From NCBI RefSeq assembly GCF_040869045.1, contig NC_090322.1:269478662-269542661 (forward strand): DNA of 64,000 nt. The letters run 5' to 3'. The DNA comes from Eurosta solidaginis (lineage: Eukaryota > Arthropoda > Insecta > Diptera > Tephritidae). Below, piece after piece: positions 22,401 through 33,843 of this stretch. Positions within the stretch are counted from its first letter, which is position 1; every line of letters begins with the position of its first letter. Under the pieces are notes generated by a model. It was not told the origin of the DNA and did no database searches. It saw only the letters and a program-made list of their open reading frames with translations. A program made the translations under genes and the position numbers.

Positions 22401-25400
22401 ACTTAAACTTAAACTTAAACTTAAACTTAAACTTAAACTTAAACTTAAACTTAAACTTAAACTTAAACTTTAACTTTAACTTTAACTTTAACTTTAACTT
22501 TAACTTTAACTTTAACTTTAACTTTAACTTTAACTTTAACTTTAACTTTAACTTTAACTTTAACTTTAACTTTAACTTTAACTTTAACTTTAACTTTAAC
22601 TTTAACTTTAACTTTAACTTTAACTTTAACTTTAACTTTAACTTTAACTTTAACTTTAACTTTAACTTTAACTTTAACTTTAACTTTAACTTAAACTTAA
22701 ACTTAAACTTAAACTTAAACTTAAACTTAAACTTAAACTTAAACTTAAACTTAAACTTAAACTTAAACTTAAACTTAAACTTAAACTTAAACTTAAACTT
22801 AAACTTAAACTTAAACTTAAACTTAAACTTAAACTTAAACTTAAACTTAAACTTAAACTTAAACTTAAACTTAAACTTAAACTTAAACTTAAACTTAAAC
22901 TTAAACTTAAACTTAAACTTAAACTTAAACTTAAACTTAAACTTAAACTTAAACTTAAACTTAAACTTAAACTTAAACTTAAACTTTAACTTTAACTTTA
23001 ACTTTAACTTTAACTTTAACTTTAACTTTAACTTTAACTTTAACTTTAACTTTAACTTTAACTTTAACTTTAACTTTAACTTTAACTTTAACTTTAACTT
23101 TAACTTTAACTTTAACTTTAACTTTAACTTTAACTTTAACTTTAACTTTAACTTTAACTTTAACTTTAACTTTAACTTTAACTTTAACTTTAACTTTAAC
23201 TTTAACTTTAACTTTAACTTTAACTTTAACTTTAACTTTAACTTTAACTTTAACTTTAACTTTAACTTTAACTTTAACTTTAACTTTAACTTTAACTTTA
23301 ACTTTAACTTTAACTTTAACTTTAACTTTAACTTTAACTTTAACTTTAACTTTAACTTTAACTTTAACTTTAACTTTAACTTTAACTTTAACTTTAACTT
23401 TAACTTTAACTTTAACTTTAACTTTAACTTTAACTTTAACTTTAACTTTAACTTTAACTTTAACTTTAACTTTAACTTTAACTTTAACTTTAACTTTAAC
23501 TTTAACTTTAACTTTAACTTTAACTTTAACTTTAACTTTAACTTTAACTTTAACTTTAACTTTAACTTTAACTTTAACTTTAACTTTAACTTTAACTTTA
23601 ACTTTAACTTTAACTTTAACTTTAACTTTAACTTTAACTTTAACTTTAACTTTAACTTTAACTTTAACTTTAACTTTAACTTTAACTTTAACTTTAACTT
23701 TAACTTTAACTTTAACTTTAACTTTAACTTTAACTTTAACTTTAACTTTAACTTTAACTTTAACTTTAACTTTAACTTTAACTTTAACTTTAACTTTAAC
23801 TTTAACTTTAACTTTAACTTTAACTTTAACTTTAACTTTAACTTTAACTTTAACTTTAACTTTAACTTTAACTTAAACTTAAACTTAAACTTAAACTTAA
23901 ACTTAAACTTAAACTTAAACTTAAACTTAAACTTAAACTTAAACTTAAACTTAAACTTAAACTTAAACTTAAACTTAAACTTAAACTTAAACTTAAACTT
24001 AAACTTAAACTTAAACTTAAACTTAAACTTAAACTTAAACTTAAACTTAAACTTAAACTTAAACTTAAACTTAAACTTAAACTTAAACTTAAACTTAAAC
24101 TTAAACTTAAACTTAAACTTAAACTTAAACTTAAACTTAAACTTAAACTTAAACTTAAACTTAAACTTAAACTTAAACTTAAACTTAAACTTAAACTTAA
24201 ACTTAAACTTAAACTTAAACTTAAACTTAAACTTAAACTTAAACTTAAACTTAAACTTAAACTTAAACTTAAACTTAAACTTAAACTTAAACTTAAACTT
24301 AAACTTAAACTTAAACTTAAACTTAAACTTAAACTTAAACTTAAACTTAAACTTAAACTTAAACTTAAACTTAAACTTAAACTTAAACTTAAACTTAAAC
24401 TTAAACTTAAACTTAAACTTAAACTTAAACTTAAACTTAAACTTAAACTTAAACTTAAACTTAAACTTAAACTTAAACTTAAACTTAAACTTAAACTTAA
24501 ACTTAAACTTAAACTTAAACTTAAACTTAAACTTAAACTTAAACTTAAACTTAAACTTAAACTTAAACTTAAACTTAAACTTAAACTTAAACTTAAACTT
24601 AAACTTAAACTTAAACTTAAACTTAAACTTAAACTTAAACTTAAACTTAAACTTAAACTTAAACTTAAACTTAAACTTAAACTTAAACTTAAACTTAAAC
24701 TTAAACTTAAACTTAAACTTAAACTTAAACTTAAACTTAAACTTAAACTTAAACTTAAACTTAAACTTAAACTTAAACTTAAACTTAAACTTAAACTTAA
24801 ACTTAAACTTAAACTTAAACTTAAACTTAAACTTAAACTTAAACTTAAACTTAAACTTAAACTTAAACTTAAACTTAAACTTAAACTTAAACTTAAACTT
24901 AAACTTAAACTTAAACTTAAACTTAAACTTAAACTTAAACTTAAACTTAAACTTAAACTTAAACTTAAACTTAAACTTAAACTTAAACTTAAACTTAAAC
25001 TTAAACTTAAACTTAAACTTAAACTTAAACTTAAACTTAAACTTAAACTTAAACTTAAACTTAAACTTAAACTTAAACTTAAACTTAAACTTAAACTTAA
25101 ACTTAAACTTAAACTTAAACTTAAACTTAAACTTAAACTTAAACTTAAACTTAAACTTAAACTTAAACTTAAACTTAAACTTAAACTTAAACTTAAACTT
25201 AAACTTAAACTTAAACTTAAACTTAAACTTAAACTTAAACTTAAACTTAAACTTAAACTTAAACTTAAACTTAAACTTAAACTTAAACTTAAACTTAAAC
25301 TTAAACTTAAACTTAAACTTAAACTTAAACTTTAACTTTAACTTAAACTTTAACTTTAACTTTAACTTTAACTTTAACTTTAACTTTAACTTTAACTTTA

Positions 25401-26735
25401 ACTTTAACTTTAACTTAAACTTAAACTTAAACTTTAACTTTAACTTTAACTTTAACTTTAACTTAAACTTAAACTTAAACTTAAACTTAAACTTAAACTT
25501 TAACTTTAACTTTAACTTTAACTTTAACTTTAACTTTAACTTTAACTTTAACTTTAACTTTAACTTTAACTTTAACTTTAACTTTAACTTTAACTTTAAC
25601 TTTAACTTTAACTTTAACTTTAACTTTAACTTTAACTTTAACTTTAACTTTAACTTTAACTTTAACTTTAACTTTAACTTTAACTTTAACTTTAACTTTA
25701 ACTTTAACTTTAACTTTAACTTTAACTTTAACTTTAACTTTAACTTTAACTTTAACTTTAACTTTAACTTTAACTTTAACTTTAACTTTAACTTTAACTT
25801 TAACTTTAACTTTAACTTTAACTTTAACTTTAACTTTAACTTTAACTTTAACTTTAACTTTAACTTTAACTTTAACTTTAACTTTAACTTTAACTTTAAC
25901 TTTAACTTTAACTTTAACTTTAACTTTAACTTTAACTTTAACTTTAACTTTAACTTTAACTTTAACTTTAACTTTAACTTTAACTTTAACTTTAACTTTA
26001 ACTTTAACTTTAACTTTAACTTTAACTTTAACTTTAACTTTAACTTTAACTTTAACTTTAACTTTAACTTTAACTTTAACTTTAACTTTAACTTTAACTT
26101 TAACTTTAACTTTAACTTTAACTTTAACTTTAACTTTAACTTTAACTTTAACTTTAACTTTAACTTTAACTTTAACTTTAACTTTAACTTTAACTTTAAC
26201 TTTAACTTTAACTTTAACTTTAACTTTAACTTTAACTTTAACTTTAACTTTAACTTTAACTTTAACTTAAACTTAAACTTAAACTTAAACTTAAACTTAA
26301 ACTTAAACTTAAACTTAAACTTAAACTTAAACTTAAACTTAAACTTTAACTCTAACTTTAACTTTAAATTTAACTTCAACTTTAACTTTAACTTTAACCT
26401 TAACCTTAACTTTGACTTTGACTTTGACTTTGACTTTGACTTTAACTTTAACCTTAACTTTATCTTTAACTTTAACTTTTACTTTAACCTTAACTTTCAC
26501 TTTAACTTTAACTTTATTTTTAACTTTAACTTTAACTTTCACTTTAACTTTAACTTTATTTTTAACTTTCGCTTTAACTTTAACGTTCACTTTAACTTTA
26601 ACTTTCACTTTAACTTTAACTTTAACCTTAACCTTAACTTTAACTTTAACTTTAACATTCACTTTAACTTTAACTTTAACTTTAACTTTAACTTTAACTT
26701 CAACTTTAACTTTAACTTAACCTTAACTTTATTTT
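19438..26735. repeat. Hexanucleotide satellite array (AACTTT/AACTTA), 7.3 kb
   Basis: Almost every hexamer is AACTTT or AACTTA. The left part (19438-~21930) is degenerate: nine-hexamer (54 bp) higher-order units of the form ATT, AAC, AAC, CGC, AAC, AAC, CAC, AAC, AAC after TTT/ATT, and an 834 bp (139-hexamer) tandem duplication. The centre is nearly pure and switches sharply between the two variants: AACTTA at ~22001-22469, 22690-22984, 23873-25330 and 26267-26344; AACTTT between and at 25501-26266. The right end (26345-26735) is degenerate again. The + strand is nearly free of G. The long open frames (Asn-Phe, Asn-Leu, Lys-Val, Lys-Leu dipeptides) are by-products of a 6 bp period. Confidence 0.97.
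20266..21933. repeat. 834 bp tandem duplication within the satellite
   Basis: Rare variant hexamers recur at a constant offset of 834 bp: the ATTCACTTTGACTTTGACTTTACC/ATTCACTTTGACTTTCACTTTACC cluster at 20321 and 21155, and AATTTCGCTT at 21051 and 21885. 834 is exactly 139 hexamers, so register is kept. The copies differ by only a few substitutions, implying recent duplication. Confidence 0.9.
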
Positions 26736-29700
26736 TATACTCAGTTGAGCAGAGCTCACAGAGTATATTAAGTTTGATTGGATAACGGTTGGTTGTACAT
26801 ATATAAAGGAATCGAGATAGATATAGACTTCCATATATCAAAATAATCAGGATCGAAAAAAAATTTGATTGAGCCATGTCCGTCCGTCCGTCCGTCCGTT
26901 AACACGATAACTTGAGTAAATTTTGAGGTATCTTGATGAAATTTGGTATGTAGGTTCCTGAGCACTCATCTCAGATCGCTATTTAAAATGAACGATATCG
27001 GACTATAACCACGCCCACTTTTTCGATATCGAAAATTTCGAAAAACAGAAAAAGTGCGATAATTCATTACCAAAGACAGATAAAGCGACGAAACTTGGTA
27101 GATGAGTTGAATTTATGACGCAAAATAGAAAATTAGTAAAATTTTGGACAATGGGCGTGGCACCGCCCACTTTTAAAAGAAGGTAATTTAAAACTTTGCA
27201 AGCTGTAATTGGTCAGTCGTTGAAGATATCATGATGAAATTTGGCAGGGACGTTACTCCTATTACTATATGTACGCCTAATAAAAATTAGCAAAATCGGA
27301 GAAGGACCACGCCCACTTTTAAAAAAAAAATTTTTTTAAAGTAAAATTTTAACAAAAAACTTAATATCTTTACAGTATATAAGTAAATTATGTCAACATT
27401 CAACTCCAGTAATGATATGGTGCAACAAAATACAAAAATAAAAGAAAATTTCAAAATGGGCGTGGCTCCGCCCTTTTTCATTTAATTCGTCTAGAATACT
27501 TTTAAGGCCATAAGTCGAACAAAAATTTACCAATCCTTGTGAAATTTGGTAGGTGCATAGATTCTACGACGATAACTGTTTTCTGCGAAAAAAGGCGAAA
27601 TCGGTTGAAGCCACGCCCATTTTTTATACACAGTCGTTCGTATGTCCTTCCGCATGGCCGTTAACACGATAACTTGAGCAAAAATCGACATATCTTTAAT
27701 GAACTTAGTTCACGTACTTACTTGAACTCACTTTATCTTGGTATGAAAAATGAACGAAATCCGACAATGACCACGCCCACTTTTTCGATATCGAAAATTA
27801 CGAAAAATGAAAAAAATGCCATAATTCTATACCAAATACGAAAAAAGGGATTGGTTTATGACGCGAAATATAACTTTAGAAAAAACTTTATAAAATGGTT
27901 GTGACACCTACCATATTAAGTAGAAGAAAATGAAAAAGTTCTGCAGGGCGAAATAAAAAACCCTTAAAATCTTGGCAGGTATTACATATATAAATAAATT
28001 AGCGGTATCCAACAGATGATGTTCTGGGTCACCCTGGTCCACATTTTGGTCGATATCTGGAAAACGCCTTCACATATACAACTACCACCACACCCTTTTA
28101 AAACTCTCATTAATACCTTTAATTTGATACCCATATCGTACAAACACATTCTAGAGTCACCCCTGGTCCACCTTTATGGCGATATTTCGAAACGGCGTCC
28201 ACCTATAGAACTAAGGCCCACTCCCTTTTAAAATACTCATTAACACCTTTCGTTTGATGCCCATATTGTACAAACAAATTCTAGGGTCACCCCTGGTCCA
28301 CCTTTGTGGCGATATCTCGAAACGGCGTCCACCTATGGAACTAAGGATTACTCCCTTTTTAAAGTACTCATTAACACCTTTCTGTTGATACCCATATTGT
28401 ACAAACAAATTCTAGGGTCACCCCTGGTCCACCTTTATGGCGATATCTCGAAATTGCGTCCACCTATGGAACTAAGGATTACTCCCTTTTAAAATACTCA
28501 TTAACACCTTTCATTTGATACCCATATCATACAAACACATTCTAGAGTCACCCCTGGTCCACCTTTATGGCGATATCTCGAAAAGCCGACCACCTATACA
28601 ACTACCACCACTCCCTTTTAAAACCCTCATTAATAACTTTAATTTGATACCCATATCGTACAAACAAATTCTAGGGTCACACCTGGTCCACCTTTATGGC
28701 GATATCTCGAAACGGCGTCCACCTGTGGAACTAAGCATCACTCCCTTTTAAAATACTCATTAACACCTTTCTTTTGATACCCATATTGTACAAACAAATT
28801 CTAGGGTCACCCCTAGTCCACCTTTATGGCGATATCTCGAAACGGCGTCCACCTATGGAACTAAGGATTACTCCCTTTTAAAATACTCATTAACACCTTT
28901 CATTTGATACCCATATCGTACAAACGCATTCTAGAGTCACCCCTGGTCCACCTTTATGGCGATATCTCGAAAAGACGACCACCTATACAACTACCACCAC
29001 TCCCTTTTAAAACCCTCATTAATACCTTTAATTTGATACCCATATCGTACAAACAAATTCTAGGGTCACACCTGGTCCACCTTTATGGCGATATCTCGAA
29101 ACGGCGTCCACCTGTGGAACTAAGCATCACTCCCTTTTAAAATACTCATTAACACCTTTCTTTTGATACCCATATTGTACAAACGCATTCTAGGGTCACA
29201 CCTGGTCCACCTTTATGGCGATATCTCGAAACAGCGTCCACCTGTGGAACTAAGCATCACTCCCTTTTAAAATACTCATTAGCACCTTTCTTTTGATACC
29301 CATATTGTACAAACAAATTCTAGGGTCACCCCTGGTCCACCTTTGTGGCGATATCTCGAAACGGCGTCCACCTATGGAACTAAGGATTACTCCCTTTTAA
29401 AATACTCATTCACACCTTTCTTTTGATACCCATATTGTACAAACGAATTCTAGGGTCACCCCTGGTCCACCTTTATGGCGATACCTCGAAACGGCGTCCA
29501 CCTATGGAACTAAGGATTACTCCGTTTTAAAATACTCATTAACACCTTTCATTTGATACCCATATCGTACAAACGCATTCTAGAGTCACCCCTGGTCCAC
29601 CTTTATGGCGATATCTCGAAAAGGCGACCACCTATACAACTACCCACACTCCCTTTTAAAACCCTCCTTGATACCCATATCGTACAAACAAATTCTAGGG

Positions 29701-30458
29701 TCACACCTGGTCCACCTTTATGGCGATATCTCGAAACGGCGTCCACCTGTGGAACTAAGCATCACTCCCTTTTATAATACTCATTAACACCTTTCTTTTG
29801 TTACCCATATTGTACAAACAAATTCTAGGGTCACCCCTGGTCCACCTTTATGGCGATATCTCGAAACGGCGTCCACCTATGGAACTAAGGATTACTTCCT
29901 TTTAAAATACTCATTAACACCTTTCTTTTGATACCCATATTATAAAAACAAATTCTAGGGTCACCCCTGGTCCACCTTTATGGCGATATCTCGAAACGGC
30001 GTCCTCCTATGGAACTAAGGATTACTCCCTTTTAAAATAATCATTAACACCTTACACTTGATACCCATATCGTAGAAACGCATTTTAGAGTCAACCCTGA
30101 TCCACCTTTATGGCTATATCCCTAAATGGCGTCCACCTATAGAACTATGGCCCACTCCCTCATAAAATACTCTTTAACACCTTTCGTTTGATACCCATAT
30201 TGTACAAACAAATTCTAGAGTCAACCCTGATCCACCTTTATGGAGATATCCCTAAATGGCGTCCACCTATAGAACTATGGCCGACTCCTTCATAAAATAC
30301 TCTTTAATGCCTTTCATTTGATACACATGTCATACAAACACATTCCAGGGTTTCCCTCGGTTCATTTTCCTACATGGTTATTTTCCCTTATGTTGTCACC
30401 ATAGCTCTCAACTGAGTATGTAATGTTCGGTTACACCCGAACTTGACCTTCCTTATTT
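26736..30458 (+). mobile_element. HINE/Helentron-like non-autonomous element (copy 1) inserted in the satellite
   Basis: Bounded on the left by ATACTCAGTTGAG and near the right end by its inverse CTCAACTGAGTAT, followed by a terminal hairpin GTTCGGTTACACCCGAAC and a short CTTCCTTATTTG tail. The core has (CCGT)n at 26880 and a ~130 bp minisatellite of about 17 units (28020-30340). Subterminal inverted repeats, a core tandem array, a 3' hairpin and insertion between T residues are features of HINE/DINE-1-type Helentron derivatives. The family call is inference. Hexamer satellite flanks both sides. It encodes no protein; its short frames are repeat shadows. Confidence 0.7.
28020..30345. repeat. 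~130 bp minisatellite inside HINE-like element
   Basis: Units share CATTTGATACCCATAT, ACAAAC.CATTCTAG, CCCCTGGTCCACCTTTATGG and CGATATCTCGAAA at ~130 bp spacing (e.g. 28160, 28290, 28420, 28550, 28680). Near-identical three-unit blocks (28515-28751, 28904-29140) repeat at 389 bp, so a higher-order period is forming. Confidence 0.9.
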
Positions 30459-30735
30459 GTTAACTTTAACTTTCGCTTTAACTTTAACATTCGCTTTAAC
30501 TTTAACTTTAACTATAACCTTCACTTTAACTTTAACTTTGACTTTAACTTTAACCTTAACTTTAACTTTCACTTTAACTTTCACTTTAACTTTAACTTTA
30601 TTTTTAACTTTAACTTTCACTTTAACTTTAACATTCACTTTAACTTTAACCTTAACTTTAACTTTAAATTTAACTTTATTTTTAACTTTAACTTTCGCTT
30701 TAACTTTAACATTCACTTTAACTTTAACTTTATGA
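30459..30735. repeat. Hexanucleotide satellite, right remnant
   Basis: (TTTAAC)n with the same TTTCGC, ATTCAC and TTTATT variants as the left part of the main array. It lies directly after the HINE-like element's 3' end, so it is the displaced end of the main array. Confidence 0.9.
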
Positions 30736-30767
30736 TCCGGGGTGGGCGTGAGCTTAGCACCTGCTAA

Positions 30768-31027
30768 CAAGCCAACCTAATATAAACGCACGCAAGTCAT
30801 TTTCTGTCAAAAATGTCTCATGCACATACAACTTGTATGAGAGCAACTCAAATTGAATTTGCTGCGTGAAAACCTAACTCGATTTCCAATTTTTGTTCTG
30901 CGTGACATTTAGATTTGACGTTTGCACACATGCTTTACAACGCATGCTTATTTGGGTTAGGGCAAAAAACGCCGGTTGTTTGCGTGCGCTAAAAAAACGC
31001 AGTGCGGTTTTATTAGGTTGGCTTGTA
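30768..31027. mobile_element. MITE with ~28 bp TIRs
   Basis: ACAAGCCAACCTAATATAAA at 30768 is inverted at ~31008-31027 (TTTTATTAGGTTGGCTTGT), extending to GCAC/GTGC-rich inner sequence with small gaps. 260 bp, noncoding. Confidence 0.75.
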
Positions 31028-31900
31028 AGCGACCATATATGTATACGATAAGCGATATCACAATGGCTACTTCGTGAAAATCAACGACAGCTCTTTTAGT
31101 TTGATTTCGATGGTCGTACGGTTAGGAAGTGTCGCACGCGCGCTTAAAACAGAGTACCAAAGAGTGCGTATGACACGTGTTCACCGTTCAAGCATTGAAA
31201 TCAAACTAAATATATAATTGATTTTGCTTTGTGCTCGCTACGCGTTCGTTTACTAACACATTCTCAATTTGGTAACCTGCCCACCGCTGATTATTATAGA
31301 GATCCAATATTATGTATTTGGCCTGTTGCTAACACCGAACCTTTACGAACCTTTTCGAATCTTTTCGAACCTTTTCGAGCCTGTTCGGAGATTTTTTGGC
31401 AAATATCTGTTACGGTTTTTTTTTGGTTTAGTCGCCAAGCTCGCGATAAAATCTATGCAATAGCTTAAAAACATACATTATCTTTGAATATATGCAAATT
31501 ATAATAAGTTTTATTATTGTCACGGGTGGGACGAAAAAAAGACGCTGATCTTATATGTATATTTTAAAAGCTCTGCGAATATATGAAAGTAGCTTTTTTT
31601 GTTTGAATATTTGAAGATATACGAACATTTGAGGAATAAAATGCCGTAAAAATAATAAATTTTTCTGAAATGATTTCTTTATCATAATCAAAAATATTAG
31701 TGCCATGGGTGGGGCAGCAGTTGGACACGGGTGGGACATTTTCGAATTAAAAGGATTTAATAAACTTTTTGCAGTAAATAAAGTATTCTAAAGTTTCAAA
31801 ATATGGTTCTAAAAGTTCAAAATATGAGTCTTTGAAACTTTTAACAATTTTTACTCTCCAAATCTTTGACTCGCTCAGATTCAAGAACCATGGAAAAACC
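31028..31900. other. Gene-free stretch
   Basis: Short tandem CGAACCTTTT units at 31335-31385. ACGGGTGGGAC occurs near 31523 and 31728 and again near 36500, which may mark one eroded repeat family. No gene supported. Confidence 0.35.
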
Positions 31901-31902
31901 TA

Positions 31903-32260
31903 CTCGTCTCATAGAAATTTTTAAAAACAGCCAAATATATTCACACTATCCACTAATGTATAAATAAATTCCACAAAACCGTCTAGATTTTTGACTCCAT
32001 TAGGCACTCAATAACGCAATAATGAGAGATAATTGAGATTTTGTATTTAGTATTAATTATTTCACTACCTTTTACGAATATGGGAACAGGCGTTTAAGTC
32101 CAGAACCAATTAACATCTCATTAACACTGGATCTTGATGATTTCAGCGCACTTAACTTCGAACAATGGTGCTGCTCCCAACTCTGGCTTTGTGGTAGTGT
32201 AAAATAGACAAATTAGCAGTTTGGAAACAGATAAAACTAATTAGTGTACCTTTCGTTCTT
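31903..32260. repeat. Promoter-like duplicated block A
   Basis: Carries CAGCCAAATAT, CACTATCCACTAATG and TATAAATA (31959-31966), followed by ~280 bp that recur nearly unchanged in block B (33012-33330). The upstream motifs also match the promoter of the protease homologue at 33700-33790. Confidence 0.8.
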
Positions 32261-32815
32261 TTCTGTGTTTATTCATTAATAAAATAATTTTCAAACAAAA
32301 TTTTAAGTTAAACGGTTTTACTGATTCACATAATCGTTCCAAAGACTACTCTACTCGGCACCAGGTATGCTTGTCCCTCCTCGAACTGCAAAATATTTTG
32401 ATTTCACTTCTACCGGACTGTATGTAATATTTGTTCCAAATATGAGCCAAATCGGACATCATAGGTCGCTTTATATTAATGTATGTATTATGTGTTCCAA
32501 AAACATGATATTTTTGAATATCTCGATCCTTGCGCCACCTAGCGGCGATTTTTTCATAGGCTGTTTTCTATTCATGTATGTTTTATGTGTTCCAAATATG
32601 AGCCAAATCGGACCACAAATACGATTTTTTGAAATATTTCGATCCATGCGCCACCTATCGGATTTTTTTTCTTATTATTGCATTGTCATCGGGTTCTGAA
32701 CTATATTCCAAGTTTCAAGCTTGTAGCTTATCGGGAAGTTACTTAAATTTCAATTACAAAATTCGTGCCAAGCAGCCAGCCTGTGAAGTCAAGCTAAATA
32801 AAACCGTTTAAAAAT
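32261..32815. repeat. Dispersed repeat, includes inverted arm of 19081-19250
   Basis: Holds the internally repeated TTCCAAATATGAGCCAAATC motif (32434 and 32591), GCGCCACCTA (32532 and 32649) and the ~140 bp arm inverted relative to 19081-19250. Noncoding. Confidence 0.65.
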
Positions 32816-32879
32816 ACAAACAGATAAAACAAATTTGTGTACTTTGTACTTTTTGTGTTTACTCATTAATGATATAAGC

Positions 32880-33330
32880 AAATCACATGGACATTTTCTT
32901 TCTAAAACAGCCAAATATTTTCTTTGTGCTCATTCCCTGAAATCTAGAAGTTTCTACTTATTTTTTATTCACACTATCCACTAATTTATTTTTATTTATT
33001 TTTTTTATTTATCCACTAATGTATAAATAAATTCCACAAAACCGTCTAGATTTTTGACTCCATTGGGCACTCAATAACGCAATAATGAGAGATAATTGAG
33101 ATTTGTTTATTTGTATTAATTATTTCATTAACCCTCTGTGTGAAATCACTACATTTTACGTAAACGTTTAAGTCCAGAACCAATTAACATCTCATTAACA
33201 CAGGATCTTGATGATTTCAGCCCACTTAACTTCGAACAATGGTGCTGCTCAAAACCTGGTGTACTGCTCCGAACTCTGGCTTTGTGGCGGTATAAAATAA
33301 ACAAATTAGCAGTTTGGAAACAGATAAAAC
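32880..33330. repeat. Promoter-like duplicated block B
   Basis: Near-copy of block A shifted by ~1.06 kb, with its own TATAAATA at 33022-33029. Its upstream part (CTGAAATCTAGAAGTTTCTAC) matches the protease homologue promoter even better than block A does. Confidence 0.8.
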
Positions 33331-33620
33331 TAATTAGTGTACCTTTTGTTCTTTTCTGTGTTTATTCACTAAAAATACAAACAGAAAAAACTAATTGGTC
33401 TTTTCTGTGTTTATTAATTAATAATACAAACAGATAAAACTAATGAGTAGTGTACCTTTTGTTCTTTTCTGTGTTTATTCATTAAAAATACAAACAGAAA
33501 AAACTAATTGGTCTTTTCTGTGTTTATTAATTAATAATACAAACAGATAAAACTAATGAGTAGTGTACATTTTGTTCTTTTCTGTGTTTATTCATTAAAA
33601 ATACAAACATTATATCACAT
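33331..33620. repeat. Tandem ~60-120 bp repeats
   Basis: The sequence ACAAACAGATAAAACTAATG plus TTCTTTTCTGTGTTTATT recurs four to five times (33320-33600), alternating long and short forms about 120 bp apart. Confidence 0.75.
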
Positions 33621-33777
33621 AGTCTTTCTCAATTCAATAGCACAATTAAACTGTGCAAATATATATATACAAATCACATGGAATTTTTCTTTCGAAAACA
33701 GCCAAATATTTTCTTTGTGCTCATTTCCTGAAATCTAGAAGTTTCTACTTATTTTTTATGCACACAATCCACTAATG

Positions 33778-33785
33778 TATAAATA
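33778..33785 (+). promoter_or_regulatory. TATA box of the serine protease homologue gene
   Basis: TATAAATA lies 59 bp before the ATG at 33844. With the usual ~30 bp spacing, transcription would start near 33808-33815, giving a ~30-35 nt leader. Confidence 0.6.
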
Positions 33786-33843
33786 GCGCTCACAAAACAT
33801 ATCTTGATCTACTTAATATTTGACAAGCGCCTGGAAAAGTCAC

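Noticed and set aside
19438..26735. Telomeric repeat
   Set aside because: Hexamers AACTTT/AACTTA do not match arthropod TTAGG or known dipteran telomere sequences, and unique DNA with gene exons lies on both sides.
19547..26785. 2,412-codon + strand open frame and minus-strand frames up to 1,506 codons over the satellite
   Set aside because: AAC-TTT and AAC-TTA repeats are open in frame by virtue of the 6 bp period; the products are endless Asn-Phe/Asn-Leu or Lys-Leu/Lys-Phe. Not genes.
28020..30345. CRISPR-like array
   Set aside because: Units are ~130 bp, without short identical repeats alternating with unique spacers, and the genome is eukaryotic.
33820..33843. Upstream start for the protease homologue
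   Set aside because: The codon at 33820 is TTG, and starting there would put eight extra residues before a good signal peptide.
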